A stretch of DNA of 64,000 bases from Paraburkholderia flagellata (GTDB taxonomy: Bacteria; Pseudomonadota; Gammaproteobacteria; Burkholderiales; Burkholderiaceae), in assembly GCF_021390645.1 (NCBI RefSeq), contig NZ_JAJEJT010000004.1, forward strand, positions 310,001-374,000. The letters run 5' to 3'. The translations under genes and the position numbers were made by a program. Under the pieces are notes generated by a model. It was not told the DNA's origin. It ran no database searches and was given only the letters and a program-made list of their open reading frames with translations. This document shows, piece by piece, positions 1 through 8,728 of the stretch; the stretch's first letter is position 1; each line of letters starts with the position of its first letter.

Positions 1-360
1 AAAACTGTCGATCAGATAGCCTCGTACTGTAAGCGGGGGATGCTCGGGGTGATGGACTTATCGGCATGCGCTCAGTTCCGTTATGAGATGATCGCTGATG
101 TCCTGAATAAGAGAATTTCGGTGGTTGAGGAAGCTTTTAAAGAAGGCGATAAAGCGAATGCCGAATACGGCGGCCCAGCGGCACTTCCTTTTTTTAAGAA
201 AGGTCAAGCGAATTGGGAGCAGTATAGAGACAACATCTGTTATTCAAACGTCTACTCTGTAAGTCAGGCGTCGCTGCGGTTTGTTGACTTCTGGGACTGC
301 ATGGCGCGAATCACGAAGAACCGGCTGGACGAATTAACCAAGCCTGACGTAGATGATTAA
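1..360 (+). CDS. LprI-like (DUF1311) protein, 5' end outside window
   Basis: The reading frame is open to the left edge, so the true start is not seen; the first internal ATG is at 40. The visible part fits the lysozyme-inhibitor LprI-like fold family: an early Ala-Cys-Ala, a central tryptophan followed by YRD and a cysteine (WEQYRDNIC), and a C-terminal cysteine-methionine pair before a TxxRxxEL helix. Family members are usually secreted or periplasmic; any signal peptide would lie outside the window. Base composition is AT-richer than the genes that follow, suggesting an accessory gene. A terminator lies directly downstream. The family call rests on motif spacing only. Confidence 0.6.
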   Translation, partial: KTVDQIASYCKRGMLGVMDLSACAQFRYEMIADVLNKRISVVEEAFKEGDKANAEYGGPAALPFFKKGQANWEQYRDNICYSNVYSVSQASLRFVDFWDCMARITKNRLDELTKPDVDD

Positions 361-366
361 CGCGCG

Positions 367-388
367 GCCCCGCTTCGGCGGGGCTTTT
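367..388 (+). terminator. Rho-independent terminator after the LprI-like gene
   Basis: A perfect 7-bp stem (gccccgc / gcggggc) with a TTCG tetraloop is followed at once by four T residues, seven bases after the stop codon of the preceding gene. Confidence 0.85.
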
Positions 389-867
389 CATTCGACGGAT
401 TAATATGAGACTACGACGCTTTGCCGTCGCTCTATTCGCCCCGTGTGAAATGCTCGCGTCGAGTAGCTTTGCATCGCGCCCGCGTTGAAGAACGTCACCG
501 GGCCGATCGTAGAGGGCACGCTTTTGTTTGCGATTCTTGGGGTTCGTGTATCCCGGCAAACGCGGCGAACATCCGGATAGGACTGCTATCGGTGCCTACG
601 TGTTTACCCTCGCAACCGCCAACACTCCGTGCGCGAGTGCCCACCCGGCGCGCCTTCCCCTCCGCGCCCTCTTATCCGGCTCGCCGCCGACCCCGCACCT
701 TCCCCTCCCAGCACTTCAAGATAGCGCCGCCCTTGCCGTTAATGCAGGGGCAGCGGCGTCGCGCGCCTCACAGCGGGCGGCGCGCCGCGCACCACACAAG
801 AGATCGGACCGGCCGCGGGAGCGCTACGTGCACCACACGCACCGCGGCAACAAGAGGGGAAGAAGGC
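389..867. other. Long leader or intergenic region before the GGDEF-EAL gene
   Basis: No convincing gene is visible in these 479 bases. The downstream frame is open back to about 421, but the upstream translation is rich in Arg and Pro with no domain character, and the purine-rich ribosome site just before 868 marks the likely start. The region probably holds the promoter and a long 5' leader; no specific sigma-factor site could be assigned. Confidence 0.5.
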
Positions 868-3189
868 ATGGTCTATTCCCAAGCGGCGGGAGCGTTCGGC
901 GCAGCGGGATCACGGGGCGGTCAGTCGGAGGTGTCAAAAGAATCGAGCGAGGCCGCGAACGCAGCAGATGCGGCGCTCGCACAGGAGCGCAGCGTATTGC
1001 GCCTGGTCTCGCGCAGCATGCCGCTGCCGGAACTGCTGGCGGAGGTCTGCTGCCGCGCCGAGCGGCTGCTGGGCGCGGGCGCGAACTGCGCGATCCTGCA
1101 ACTGGACGGCGACGGCCGCCGCCTGCGCATAGGCAGCGCGCCGTCCTTGCCGGCGCAGTATCACGCCGCGTTCGATGGCACGCCGGTCGGTTCCGGCACG
1201 AGCCCGTCCGGCACGGCGATCTTCGAGCGGCGCACGGTTTGCGTCGACGACTTCGAGCTTGCGCACGAGTGGGGCGAGTACCGCCGCATCGCACTCGACA
1301 ACCTCCTGCGCGCGGTCTGGACCACACCGCTCGACGACGACAACGGCGGCGTGATGGGCGCGCTCGCCGTGTACCAGAGCCGGCCCTGGCGGCCCACGGC
1401 GGCCGAGGAGGCGCTGCTGAGCGACATCGCCCGCAGTGTCGCGGCCATGCTCAACCAGCAGACCATTGCCGAGCGCCTCGCGCTGAGCGAAGAGCACCAT
1501 CGCCTTGTCGTGGACCACCTCAACGAAGGCATCGTGATGCAGGCGCGTGACGACACCGTGCTCGCCTGCAATCGCAGCGCGCGGCGCATGCTGCGTCTGC
1601 CCGAGAACGCCATCGGCCTGAGCATCATGAAGGTGATTCCGCGCGTGCTCGACGAAGGTGGCAAGCCGCTGCCCGTCTCGAAGCGACCAAGCATGCAGGC
1701 GCTCGAAACGGGCAAGCCGGTGCTCGGCGAGACGGTCGGCCTCGAACTCGCGGATGGCGAGATCGTGTGGGTGAGCGAGAACGTGCTGCCGATTTTCCGG
1801 CCCGGCGAAAGCGAGCCGATTTCCGTGGTGGTCTCGTTTACGGACATCGGGCCCGTGCGCGAGGCGCAGCAGCAACTGCGCTATCTCGCCACGCGCGACG
1901 CGCTCACGGGGCTCTACAACCGCACGTTCCTCGCCGAGCGCATGCATGCGCTGCTCGAAAGCGCGAGCGGCACGGCGCGGCCAGCGCTGCTCTTCGTCGA
2001 TCTCGATGGCTTCAAGAAGGTCAACGACACGGGCGGCCACGAGGCGGGCGATTCGCTTCTGCGCGACGTGGGGCGGCGCCTCACGGGCTGCGTGAGCGAG
2101 GCGGACACGCTCGCGCGCGTGGGCGGCGACGAATTCGTGATCGCGGTGCGCCGCTACGACGAGGTGGACGAACTCGTCGCGCTCGCGCAGCGCGTGCTCG
2201 GCGCGCTCGCCGCGCCGTTCGCGGCGGCGGGCAACGAGTACTACCTGGGCGCGTCGATTGGCATCAGCCTGTATCCCGACGATGGCCGCAGCGCCGCCGC
2301 GCTCATGCGCAACGCCGACTCTGCGATGTACGCGGCCAAGCAGCGCGGCACCAACCAGTTCCAGTTCTTCACGGCCGAGTTGCGCCAGCGCCTGCAGCGC
2401 CGTTTCCAGATCGAGCGGGGGCTGCGCCGCGCGCTTGCTTCAGGCGAACTGCGCCTCGCGTATCAGCCGATCGTGGATGGCGAAAGCGGCCGCATGATCG
2501 GCGCGGAGGCGCTGCTGCGCTGGGAGAGCGAGGAGCTGGGCCAGGTCTCGCCAGTTGAGTTCATTCCCGTGGCCGAGGACACCGGCATGATCATCCCGAT
2601 CGGCCAATGGGTGCTCGAGCATGCGTGCCGCCAGGCCGCGCAGTGGCGGCGCCTCTTTGCGCCCGACTTCGTCATGGCGGTCAACTTCTCGCCGCGCCAG
2701 ATCGCGGACGGGCTGGTCGAGCAGGTGGAGGGGTGCCTGGCACGAACGGGCCTCGCGCCCGATGCGCTCGAAGTGGAGATCACCGAAGGCATTCTCATGA
2801 GCGACAGCCAGAGCGTGCTGCCTCTCCTGCACGCGCTCAACGACATTGGCGTGCGCATTTCGGTGGACGACTTCGGCACCGGCTATTCGTCGCTTTCGTA
2901 TCTGAAGCGTTTTCCGCTGCACCATCTGAAGGTCGATCGCACGTTCGTGGCGGGCCTGCCCGACAACCGCGACTCCGTGGCGATCACCCAGGCCGTCGTG
3001 GCGATGGCGCACTCGCTCGGCATGCGCGTGACGGCCGAAGGCGTGGAAACGCCCGAGCAGGCCTCGTTTCTGCGCTCGCTGCGCTGCGAACGGCAGCAAG
3101 GCTACCTGTTCGGCAGGCCGGTGAGCGCCCAGGCCTGTGCGGCGCTGCTGCGCGAGCATGCCGCTGGCCGCGTGCGCGAGGACGTGTGA
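868..3189 (+). CDS. GAF-PAS-GGDEF-EAL cyclic di-GMP turnover protein
   Basis: The 773-aa soluble protein has a GAF domain (about 40-195), a PAS domain (208-330), a GGDEF domain (335-500) and an EAL domain (520-765). The GGDEF signature is intact at 419-423 (RVGGDEF), so diguanylate cyclase activity is possible. The RxxD inhibitory site normally just before it is not conserved (SEAD instead). The EAL motif at 547-549 and the DDFGTGYSS motif are present, so phosphodiesterase activity is also plausible. No membrane segment or signal peptide is seen, so sensing is likely cytoplasmic through GAF and PAS. The start at 868 was chosen because gaggggaag precedes it; the frame is open further upstream but looks non-coding. 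CheV follows on the same strand after 126 bases. Which activity dominates cannot be told from sequence. Confidence 0.93.
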   Translation: MVYSQAAGAFGAAGSRGGQSEVSKESSEAANAADAALAQERSVLRLVSRSMPLPELLAEVCCRAERLLGAGANCAILQLDGDGRRLRIGSAPSLPAQYHAAFDGTPVGSGTSPSGTAIFERRTVCVDDFELAHEWGEYRRIALDNLLRAVWTTPLDDDNGGVMGALAVYQSRPWRPTAAEEALLSDIARSVAAMLNQQTIAERLALSEEHHRLVVDHLNEGIVMQARDDTVLACNRSARRMLRLPENAIGLSIMKVIPRVLDEGGKPLPVSKRPSMQALETGKPVLGETVGLELADGEIVWVSENVLPIFRPGESEPISVVVSFTDIGPVREAQQQLRYLATRDALTGLYNRTFLAERMHALLESASGTARPALLFVDLDGFKKVNDTGGHEAGDSLLRDVGRRLTGCVSEADTLARVGGDEFVIAVRRYDEVDELVALAQRVLGALAAPFAAAGNEYYLGASIGISLYPDDGRSAAALMRNADSAMYAAKQRGTNQFQFFTAELRQRLQRRFQIERGLRRALASGELRLAYQPIVDGESGRMIGAEALLRWESEELGQVSPVEFIPVAEDTGMIIPIGQWVLEHACRQAAQWRRLFAPDFVMAVNFSPRQIADGLVEQVEGCLARTGLAPDALEVEITEGILMSDSQSVLPLLHALNDIGVRISVDDFGTGYSSLSYLKRFPLHHLKVDRTFVAGLPDNRDSVAITQAVVAMAHSLGMRVTAEGVETPEQASFLRSLRCERQQGYLFGRPVSAQACAALLREHAAGRVREDV

Positions 3190-3315
3190 GCGTGCCCTGA
3201 TCCGGCACACTCGTGCGCGAGCAATGGTCTCAAGATTTCCCGCGCCAGGCCGTAGACGAAGGCAGGAAGCGGATGCCGCACGCATCACGCCAGAGGAAAA
3301 GGACACGAGAGAATC

Positions 3316-4281
3316 ATGGACAGCGGCTTCGCAATCGACGAACGAACCCGCCTGACGAGCACGAACCAGTTCGAGCTGCTGCTTTTCCGTCTCGGCGCGG
3401 CGCCGGGCAGCGAGGTCGGCGAAGTCTTCGGCATCAACGTTTTCAAGGTACGGGAAATCCTGAGCATGCCGGCGATCACGCCGATCGCGGCGTCGTCTCC
3501 CTATGTGCTGGGCGCCGCGAACATTCGCGGCCAGGTGATGCCCGTGATCGACCTGCCGCGGCTCATGGGCTGCGAGCCGGCAACGGGCCTGAACATCCTG
3601 CTCGTGACCGAATTCGCGCGCTCCACGCAGGGCTTCGCGCTCGAAAGCGTGGACGAGATCGTGCGGCTCGAATGGAGCCAGGTACTGACCGCCGACGTCA
3701 CGATGGGCAACCGCGTGACGAGCATCGCGCGGCTCGAGAACGATCCCGAGAGCAAGAAGCTCGTGCAGGTGGTGGACGTGGAGCAGGTGCTGCGCGACGT
3801 GTTCCCGGCGCAGCACGGCGCGGTCGCCGCCGAGGACGTGGGCGAGCCCGCGATGATTCCGCCGGGTGCGAAGGTGCTGGCCGCCGACGACTCGGGTTTC
3901 GCGCGCGAGCTGATCGGCCAGAGCCTCAAGGCGCTCGGCGTGGAATACACGATGGCGAAGACGGGCCTCGAAGCGTGGAAGCAGATTGACGCGATTGCGA
4001 CGAGCGCGGAGCGCGACGGCGTGCGCGCGAAGGATCGCATTGCGCTCGTGCTGACCGACCTCGAAATGCCCGAGATGGACGGCTTCACGTTGACGCGCAA
4101 GATCAAGGCGGACCCGCGCACCGTGGATATCCCCGTGGTGATCCATTCGTCGCTCACGGGCACCGCGAACGAAGCGCACGTGAAGAACGCTGGCGCGAGC
4201 GGCTACGTCGCCAAGTTCGCCGCTGGCGATCTGGCGGGCGCGATTCGCAGCGCGCTTGCTGGCAAGCCGGTTTACGCGTGA
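3316..4281 (+). CDS. cheV: CheV chemotaxis coupling protein (CheW-REC)
   Basis: The 321-aa protein has a CheW-like domain (about 15-165) fused to a receiver domain (about 183-315). The receiver keeps the acidic pair (AADDS at 189-193) and the phospho-acceptor Asp248 in LVLTDLEMPEMDG. CheV couples chemoreceptors to CheA and is tuned by phosphorylation from CheA. No receptors, CheA or CheY lie nearby, so this is an orphan copy. The upstream neighbour is the cyclic di-GMP protein, which may link both to motility control; that is inference from position only. Confidence 0.93.
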   Translation: MDSGFAIDERTRLTSTNQFELLLFRLGAAPGSEVGEVFGINVFKVREILSMPAITPIAASSPYVLGAANIRGQVMPVIDLPRLMGCEPATGLNILLVTEFARSTQGFALESVDEIVRLEWSQVLTADVTMGNRVTSIARLENDPESKKLVQVVDVEQVLRDVFPAQHGAVAAEDVGEPAMIPPGAKVLAADDSGFARELIGQSLKALGVEYTMAKTGLEAWKQIDAIATSAERDGVRAKDRIALVLTDLEMPEMDGFTLTRKIKADPRTVDIPVVIHSSLTGTANEAHVKNAGASGYVAKFAAGDLAGAIRSALAGKPVYA

Positions 4282-4298
4282 TTCCGTGATCCGGTGGC

Positions 4299-4325
4299 CG
4301 CGCCGGTGTGCAATGCGCCGGCGCG
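4299..4325. terminator. Possible bidirectional terminator between convergent genes
   Basis: An 8-bp perfect stem (cgcgccgg at 4299-4306, ccggcgcg at 4318-4325) with an 11-base loop lies in the 58 bases between cheV and the convergent racemase gene. The T-run on the plus strand is weak and offset. Confidence 0.5.
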
Positions 4326-4339
4326 TCGCGGTTTATCTT

Positions 4340-5128
4340 TCACACACGCGCAAACAACCTCCCCAACTGCGGCTCGCTATCCCGCACCCCCGCGAGCCGC
4401 AGCGCGTGCCACGCCATTGCGTAGTTGCTCGACAGCACGGGCTTGCCGGTCTGCGCTTCGATCTCCGGCACGAGCGCGGCCACGCGCAGGCTGGTGCACG
4501 AGACGAACACCGCGTCGGCATCCTCGTGGCGCGCGAGCGTTTCTATCGCACTGCGAATCGAAGTCGCGTCGATGCGCGCCACCTCGTTGTCGTCCGCATG
4601 CTCGAACGAGGCGATGCGCGTGACGGCCACGCCGCGCGCCTCGATGTAATCGCGCATGAAGTCGTTGATCGTTCGCACATAGGGCGTCAGCAGCGCCACA
4701 CGGCGCACGTCGAGCGAGCGCAGGGCGGCGAGCGCCGCCGTGATCGGCGTGGTGCATTCGATGCCGGGCCGTGCCTGGCGAATGTGCGCCGCGACTTTCT
4801 CTTCGCCTATCACCATCGAAGCCGAGGTGCAGCCGAACGCCACCACGTCCAGGCGCTCGCCGGGCAGCAGCAGGCTCACCGCGGGCGCGATGCGTGCCTC
4901 GATTTCGGCGAGGCGCGGCGGCGTGATGTCCGGCGAATTCTCAAGGCGGCTCTCGTAGAACGCCACGCCTGGCTGGCGCAACAGGTCGCGCCATTCGTAT
5001 TCGATCGTATGGTCGGTGGCCAGCACGACGAGGCCAATCGCGGCGCGGCGGGCAATGCCGCCATCGAGCGCGAATTCGAGCTTTGTGTAGGCGTCCTCGT
5101 GATTTTTCGGCGGTGCGGTAGTGTTCAT
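4340..5128 (-). CDS. Asp/Glu racemase-family protein (maleate isomerase / arylmalonate decarboxylase-like)
   Basis: The 262-aa protein matches the Asp/Glu racemase superfamily branch that holds maleate cis-trans isomerases and arylmalonate decarboxylases. Two cysteine motifs are visible, FGCTSASMV in the first half and VSCTSLR in the second, the usual positions of the two catalytic residues. The start ATG overlaps the stop of the upstream amino-acid dehydrogenase gene by four bases (ATGA), so the two are almost surely translated together. With the oxidase and a divergent amino-acid importer, it may isomerise or degrade an imported amino or dicarboxylic acid. The substrate cannot be told from sequence. 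Confidence 0.85.
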   Translation of the reverse strand: MNTTAPPKNHEDAYTKLEFALDGGIARRAAIGLVVLATDHTIEYEWRDLLRQPGVAFYESRLENSPDITPPRLAEIEARIAPAVSLLLPGERLDVVAFGCTSASMVIGEEKVAAHIRQARPGIECTTPITAALAALRSLDVRRVALLTPYVRTINDFMRDYIEARGVAVTRIASFEHADDNEVARIDATSIRSAIETLARHEDADAVFVSCTSLRVAALVPEIEAQTGKPVLSSNYAMAWHALRLAGVRDSEPQLGRLFARV

Positions 5129-6369
5129 CTCAGCGTCAATCCCGTCATGTCGAGTTCGGGTTCGCGCCCGGCCATGATGTCGGCGAGCAATTTTGCGGTG
5201 CCGCACGACATGGTCCAGCCCATGTGCCCGTGACCCGTGTTCAGAAAGAAGTTGCGATGGCGCGTGCGGCCGATCAGCGGCGTGCCCTCCGGCGTCATCG
5301 GGCGCAGTCCGGCCCAGTAGGTGGGCTGCGTGTAGTCGGCGCCTTGCGGAAAGAGTTCGCGTGCCGCCTGCATCATGGATGTGAAATCGGCGGGCGTGTG
5401 GCGCGTGTCGTAGCCCGCAAAATCTGCGGTGGCCGTGAAGCGCAGGCGCGCGCCAAAACGCGCCCATGCCACGAGGTGATTCTCGTCCACGCCGCCCATG
5501 TCGGGCGGCCGATGCTCGGGAGCGCAGGGGAACGTCGCCGAATAGCCCTTCACAGGATAGACCGCGATCCGGTAGCCAAGCGGCCGCGCGAGTATCGGCG
5601 ACCAGGAGCCGAGCGCGAGCACGTAGTCGTCGCCCTGGATCACGCCGGCGCGCGTGCGCACGCCGGCAATGCGATCGCCGGCGGCTTCGATTGCCTCGAT
5701 CGGAGCGTCGAACACGAAGCGCACGCCCATACGTTCGCAAACCTCCTTGAGCGCGCGCGTGAAGCGGTGCGCGTCGCCGCTTTCGTCGCTCGGGCAGTAG
5801 ATCGCGCCGGCAATGCGCTCACGCGCGTGGGCGAGCGCGGGTTCGCGTGCGGCGACTGCGGCCGCGTCGAGCGTTTCGAGCGGCAGGCCGTTTTCGACGA
5901 GGATCGACATGTGGGCGCGACCGCGTTCGAACGAGGCGGCGTCGCGATAGAGATAGAGCAGTCCGCGGCTGATGAGGTCGTATTCGAGTTGCTCGCGCGC
6001 CGTGACCTCTTGCAGTTGATGCTGCGAATAGCGGCATAGCCGCACCTTGCGCGAGGTGTTTTCGCGCGAGCGCGCTTCGGTGCAGTTGAGCAGGAATTGC
6101 GCGCACCATGCCCACATGTGTGGATCGGCCTTCAGGCGCAGACGCAGCGCCTGGCCCTCGACGAACAGCGATTTGAGCAGGATTTTCGGTGCCCGAGGCG
6201 AGGCCCACGTGTACGAATGGCCAGGAGCCACGAGCCCCGCGTTGGCGAAACTGGTTTCGAGCGCAACGCCCGCGCGCCGCTCGACAACGGTGACGTCGCG
6301 GCCGTCGCGCGCGAGGTAGTACGCGCTCGTGACGCCTGCAATGCCGCCGCCCAGCACGATGGTCTTCAT
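5125..6369 (-). CDS. DadA-like FAD-dependent D-amino-acid dehydrogenase
   Basis: The 414-aa protein starts with a Rossmann FAD-binding motif (VLGGGIAGVTSAYYLA) and has the DAO-family C-terminal block GLRPMTPEGTPLIG followed by NTGHGHMGWTMSCG, as in DadA. DadA oxidises D-amino acids at the inner membrane and passes electrons to the respiratory chain. A strong ribosome site (ggagggg) precedes the start. It is the first gene of a two-gene unit with the racemase-family gene and is divergent from the branched-chain-type importer at 6643. The window holds a second, better DadA match at 37599; this one is more divergent and may prefer another amine substrate. Confidence 0.88.
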   Translation of the reverse strand: MKTIVLGGGIAGVTSAYYLARDGRDVTVVERRAGVALETSFANAGLVAPGHSYTWASPRAPKILLKSLFVEGQALRLRLKADPHMWAWCAQFLLNCTEARSRENTSRKVRLCRYSQHQLQEVTAREQLEYDLISRGLLYLYRDAASFERGRAHMSILVENGLPLETLDAAAVAAREPALAHARERIAGAIYCPSDESGDAHRFTRALKEVCERMGVRFVFDAPIEAIEAAGDRIAGVRTRAGVIQGDDYVLALGSWSPILARPLGYRIAVYPVKGYSATFPCAPEHRPPDMGGVDENHLVAWARFGARLRFTATADFAGYDTRHTPADFTSMMQAARELFPQGADYTQPTYWAGLRPMTPEGTPLIGRTRHRNFFLNTGHGHMGWTMSCGTAKLLADIMAGREPELDMTGLTLR

Positions 6370-6383
6370 TCGCGCCCCTCCAT

Positions 6384-6439
6384 GCGTGTATACAAAGTAC
6401 CTTCACGCCGCCGCTCGCGCACGCGATTTGTATACGCGC
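6384..6439. promoter_or_regulatory. Paired TGTATAC operator arms between divergent units
   Basis: Two near-identical inverted arms are present: gcgtgtatacaaa at 6384-6396 and tttgtatacgcgc at 6427-6439 (12 of 13 positions match as inverse repeats). Each contains GTATAC, the core of operators used by many FCD-type GntR regulators. Their centres lie about 41 bases apart, just upstream of the dehydrogenase ribosome site and within the divergent promoter region. The binding regulator is not identified; no GntR gene is adjacent. Confidence 0.6.
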
Positions 6440-6642
6440 ATACCCTATAGCAGCTAAATGATGGCATGCATCTATCATGGATAAGTCGTTATGCGCCGGT
6501 CCCCATGCAAGCTGCGCGCCATGAGCGAGCGAGTCCTGCAGGGCATCGTACCGGACGAATTATTTCGTTTCGCTAACTGACCGCGCGGGCTTGCCTGCGT
6601 CGCGGCATCGCCCGGTCGGGTCCACGCTCAGGAGCCGCTCAC

Positions 6643-7809
6643 ATGAATCCTCAGAACAATGGCACGCTGCACGCAACCATCGCGCTCGCTCTCCTTTCCC
6701 TTGCTGCGCTCGCGCCTGGGTTCGCACACGCGCAGACGATCAAGATCGGCGTACCAGTGCCGCTTTCGGGCAGCAGCGCGGCAGCGGGCACCGATATTCT
6801 GAACGGCGCAAAGCTCGCGGCCGCGAAGATCAACGCGACGGGCGGCCTGCTCGGCAAGCAGATCGAACTCGTGCCCGAGGACGACGCGTGCGACGCGCAG
6901 ACAGCCGTTCAAGCCGCGCAAAAGCTCGTGGATGCGGGCGTGGTTGCCGTGGCGGGCGGTTACTGCTCGAGCGCCGCATTGCCCGAGTTGACCGCGTTCC
7001 ACCGGGCCGGCATTCCTTACGTGCTCGATGCCTCGACCAATCCGAAGCTCACGGAAATGGGCTACGACAACGTGTTCCGCACGATTGGCCGCGACGACGA
7101 GCAAGGGCCGTTTGCGGCCAGCTTCATGAAGAATTCGCTGCACGTGAAGCGCGCGGCGGTGATCGACGACAACACGACCTATGCGAAGGGCCTCGCGCAG
7201 AACACCGTGGAATCGCTCAAGAAGATGGGCGTGGACGTGGTGTACGCCGACTCGATCACGCCGGGCCAGATGGACTATTCACCGACGCTCACCAAGGTTT
7301 CGTCGCTGAAGCCGGACGTGATCTATTACACCGGCTATTTCTCCGAGGCGGGTCTGCTCGTGAAGGAAGCGCGCCAGGTGGGCCTCAAGATGACCTTCAT
7401 GGGCGGCGATGGCACCAACGATCCGACGCTCATGAAAACGGCTGGCCCGGCCGCCGACGGCATGATCATCACGACCGCACCGCTCGCGCAGTTCCTGGCG
7501 GGCGCGCACGACTACCTCGATCAGTACAACAAGTCCTATGGTCAGGGCCCGGGGCCGTACTCGGTGTACGAGTACGACGCCGTGGGCGTGACCGCCAAGG
7601 CCATCGCCGATGCGAAGTCGGCAAAGCCCGCGGACATAAGCGCGGCGCTGCACAAAATCACGAGCTACCCGGGCGCCACGGGGACGATCGGCTTCAATGC
7701 GAAGGGCGACCGCAGCCGCGCCGTGTACATCACGGTCGTCGTGCACAACGATCAGTTCGAGCCTTACCAACGCCAGGATGCAAGCGGCAAGTGGGTGGAG
7801 ATGAAGTAA
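6643..7809 (+). CDS. Branched-chain-type amino-acid ABC transporter, periplasmic binding protein
   Basis: The 388-aa LivJ/LivK-type type-1 binding protein has a Sec signal peptide ending near AHAQ (residues 28-31). The mature part opens with TIKIGVPVPLSGSSAAAG, typical of the family, and shows the usual YDAVGV segment near the C-terminus. A caggag ribosome site precedes the ATG. It is the first gene of a four-gene importer unit (binding protein, LivH, LivM-LivG fusion, LivF). The divergent oxidase and racemase suggest the ligand may be an amino acid that these enzymes process, rather than leucine itself; this is inference. Confidence 0.92.
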   Translation: MNPQNNGTLHATIALALLSLAALAPGFAHAQTIKIGVPVPLSGSSAAAGTDILNGAKLAAAKINATGGLLGKQIELVPEDDACDAQTAVQAAQKLVDAGVVAVAGGYCSSAALPELTAFHRAGIPYVLDASTNPKLTEMGYDNVFRTIGRDDEQGPFAASFMKNSLHVKRAAVIDDNTTYAKGLAQNTVESLKKMGVDVVYADSITPGQMDYSPTLTKVSSLKPDVIYYTGYFSEAGLLVKEARQVGLKMTFMGGDGTNDPTLMKTAGPAADGMIITTAPLAQFLAGAHDYLDQYNKSYGQGPGPYSVYEYDAVGVTAKAIADAKSAKPADISAALHKITSYPGATGTIGFNAKGDRSRAVYITVVVHNDQFEPYQRQDASGKWVEMK

Positions 7810-7825
7810 GCGCCCCGGGCCGCTC

Positions 7826-8725
7826 ATGAGCACCTTTTTCCAGTTCGTCATCGAGGGGTTGACGATCGGCTCGTTCTACGCGCTCGTCGCCCTCGGTTAC
7901 ACGATGGTCTACGGCATCATCCGGCTCATCAACTTCGCACACGGGGATCTCTTCATGGTGGGCGCGTTCTTGGGCTGGACCGCGCTTTCCGCGCTCGCGG
8001 CCGCGCGCCTGCCGATCGCGCTCGCGCTGTTCCTGGCCTTCGCGGTGGCCATGCTCGCGACCGGCGCGCTCGGCGTGGCGATCGCGCGCGTGGCCTACCA
8101 GCCGTTGCTGCGCGCGCCACGCCTTTCTATTCTCATTACGGCGCTCGCTGTTTCGCTGCTGCTGGAGAATGGCGTGCTGATCGCTTATGGCGCGGGCTTT
8201 CGCACCTATCCGCACCTGCTAACGCATACCGGCTTCGAAATTGCGCAAGTGCACATTACGTTTGCGCAGATCGGCATTATCGCGGCCAGCTTCGCGCTGA
8301 TGATCGCGCTGTATTTGTTCGTACACCATACGTTCATCGGCACGGCCATGCGCGCGCTCGCCATCGACCAGGATGCGGCGCGGCTCATGGGCATCGACGT
8401 CGAGCGGCTCATCCAGCTCACGTTTTTCATCGGTTCGGCGCTCGCTGCGGTCGCCGGCGTGATGGAAGGACTCTTCTACACGCAGATCAACTTCTTCATG
8501 GGCTTCGTGCTCGGGCTGCGCGCATTCACGGCGGCGGTGCTGGGCGGTATCGGCAATATTCCGGGTGCGATGGTGGGCGGCTTTTTGATCGGCTTGCTGG
8601 AGGCGTTCGGCGCCGGGTATGTGTCCTCGCAGTGGACCGACGTGTTCGTATTTGGCGTGCTGATTGCCGTGCTCGTGGTGAAGCCGACGGGGCTGTTCGG
8701 CGAACGCGTTGTCGAGAGGATGTGA
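7826..8725 (+). CDS. livH: LivH-type inner-membrane permease
   Basis: The 299-aa strongly hydrophobic protein has LivH family marks: GLTIGSFYALVALGYTMVYG at the start, then INFAHGDLFMVGAF and the late LGGIGNIPGAMVGGFLIGLLE. It forms half of the membrane channel of the importer. It follows the binding-protein gene after 16 bases and the fusion permease starts three bases after its stop. Confidence 0.94.
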   Translation: MSTFFQFVIEGLTIGSFYALVALGYTMVYGIIRLINFAHGDLFMVGAFLGWTALSALAAARLPIALALFLAFAVAMLATGALGVAIARVAYQPLLRAPRLSILITALAVSLLLENGVLIAYGAGFRTYPHLLTHTGFEIAQVHITFAQIGIIAASFALMIALYLFVHHTFIGTAMRALAIDQDAARLMGIDVERLIQLTFFIGSALAAVAGVMEGLFYTQINFFMGFVLGLRAFTAAVLGGIGNIPGAMVGGFLIGLLEAFGAGYVSSQWTDVFVFGVLIAVLVVKPTGLFGERVVERM

Positions 8726-8728
8726 CGC

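Noticed and set aside
421..867. N-terminal extension of the GGDEF-EAL protein
   Set aside because: The frame is open but the translation is Arg/Pro-rich without domain character, and a good ribosome site precedes ATG 868.
2440..4179. Long antisense frame opposite the GGDEF-EAL and cheV genes
   Set aside because: It mirrors two well-supported genes in GC-rich DNA; the composition (Arg, His, Ala, Leu-rich) is typical of a shadow frame.
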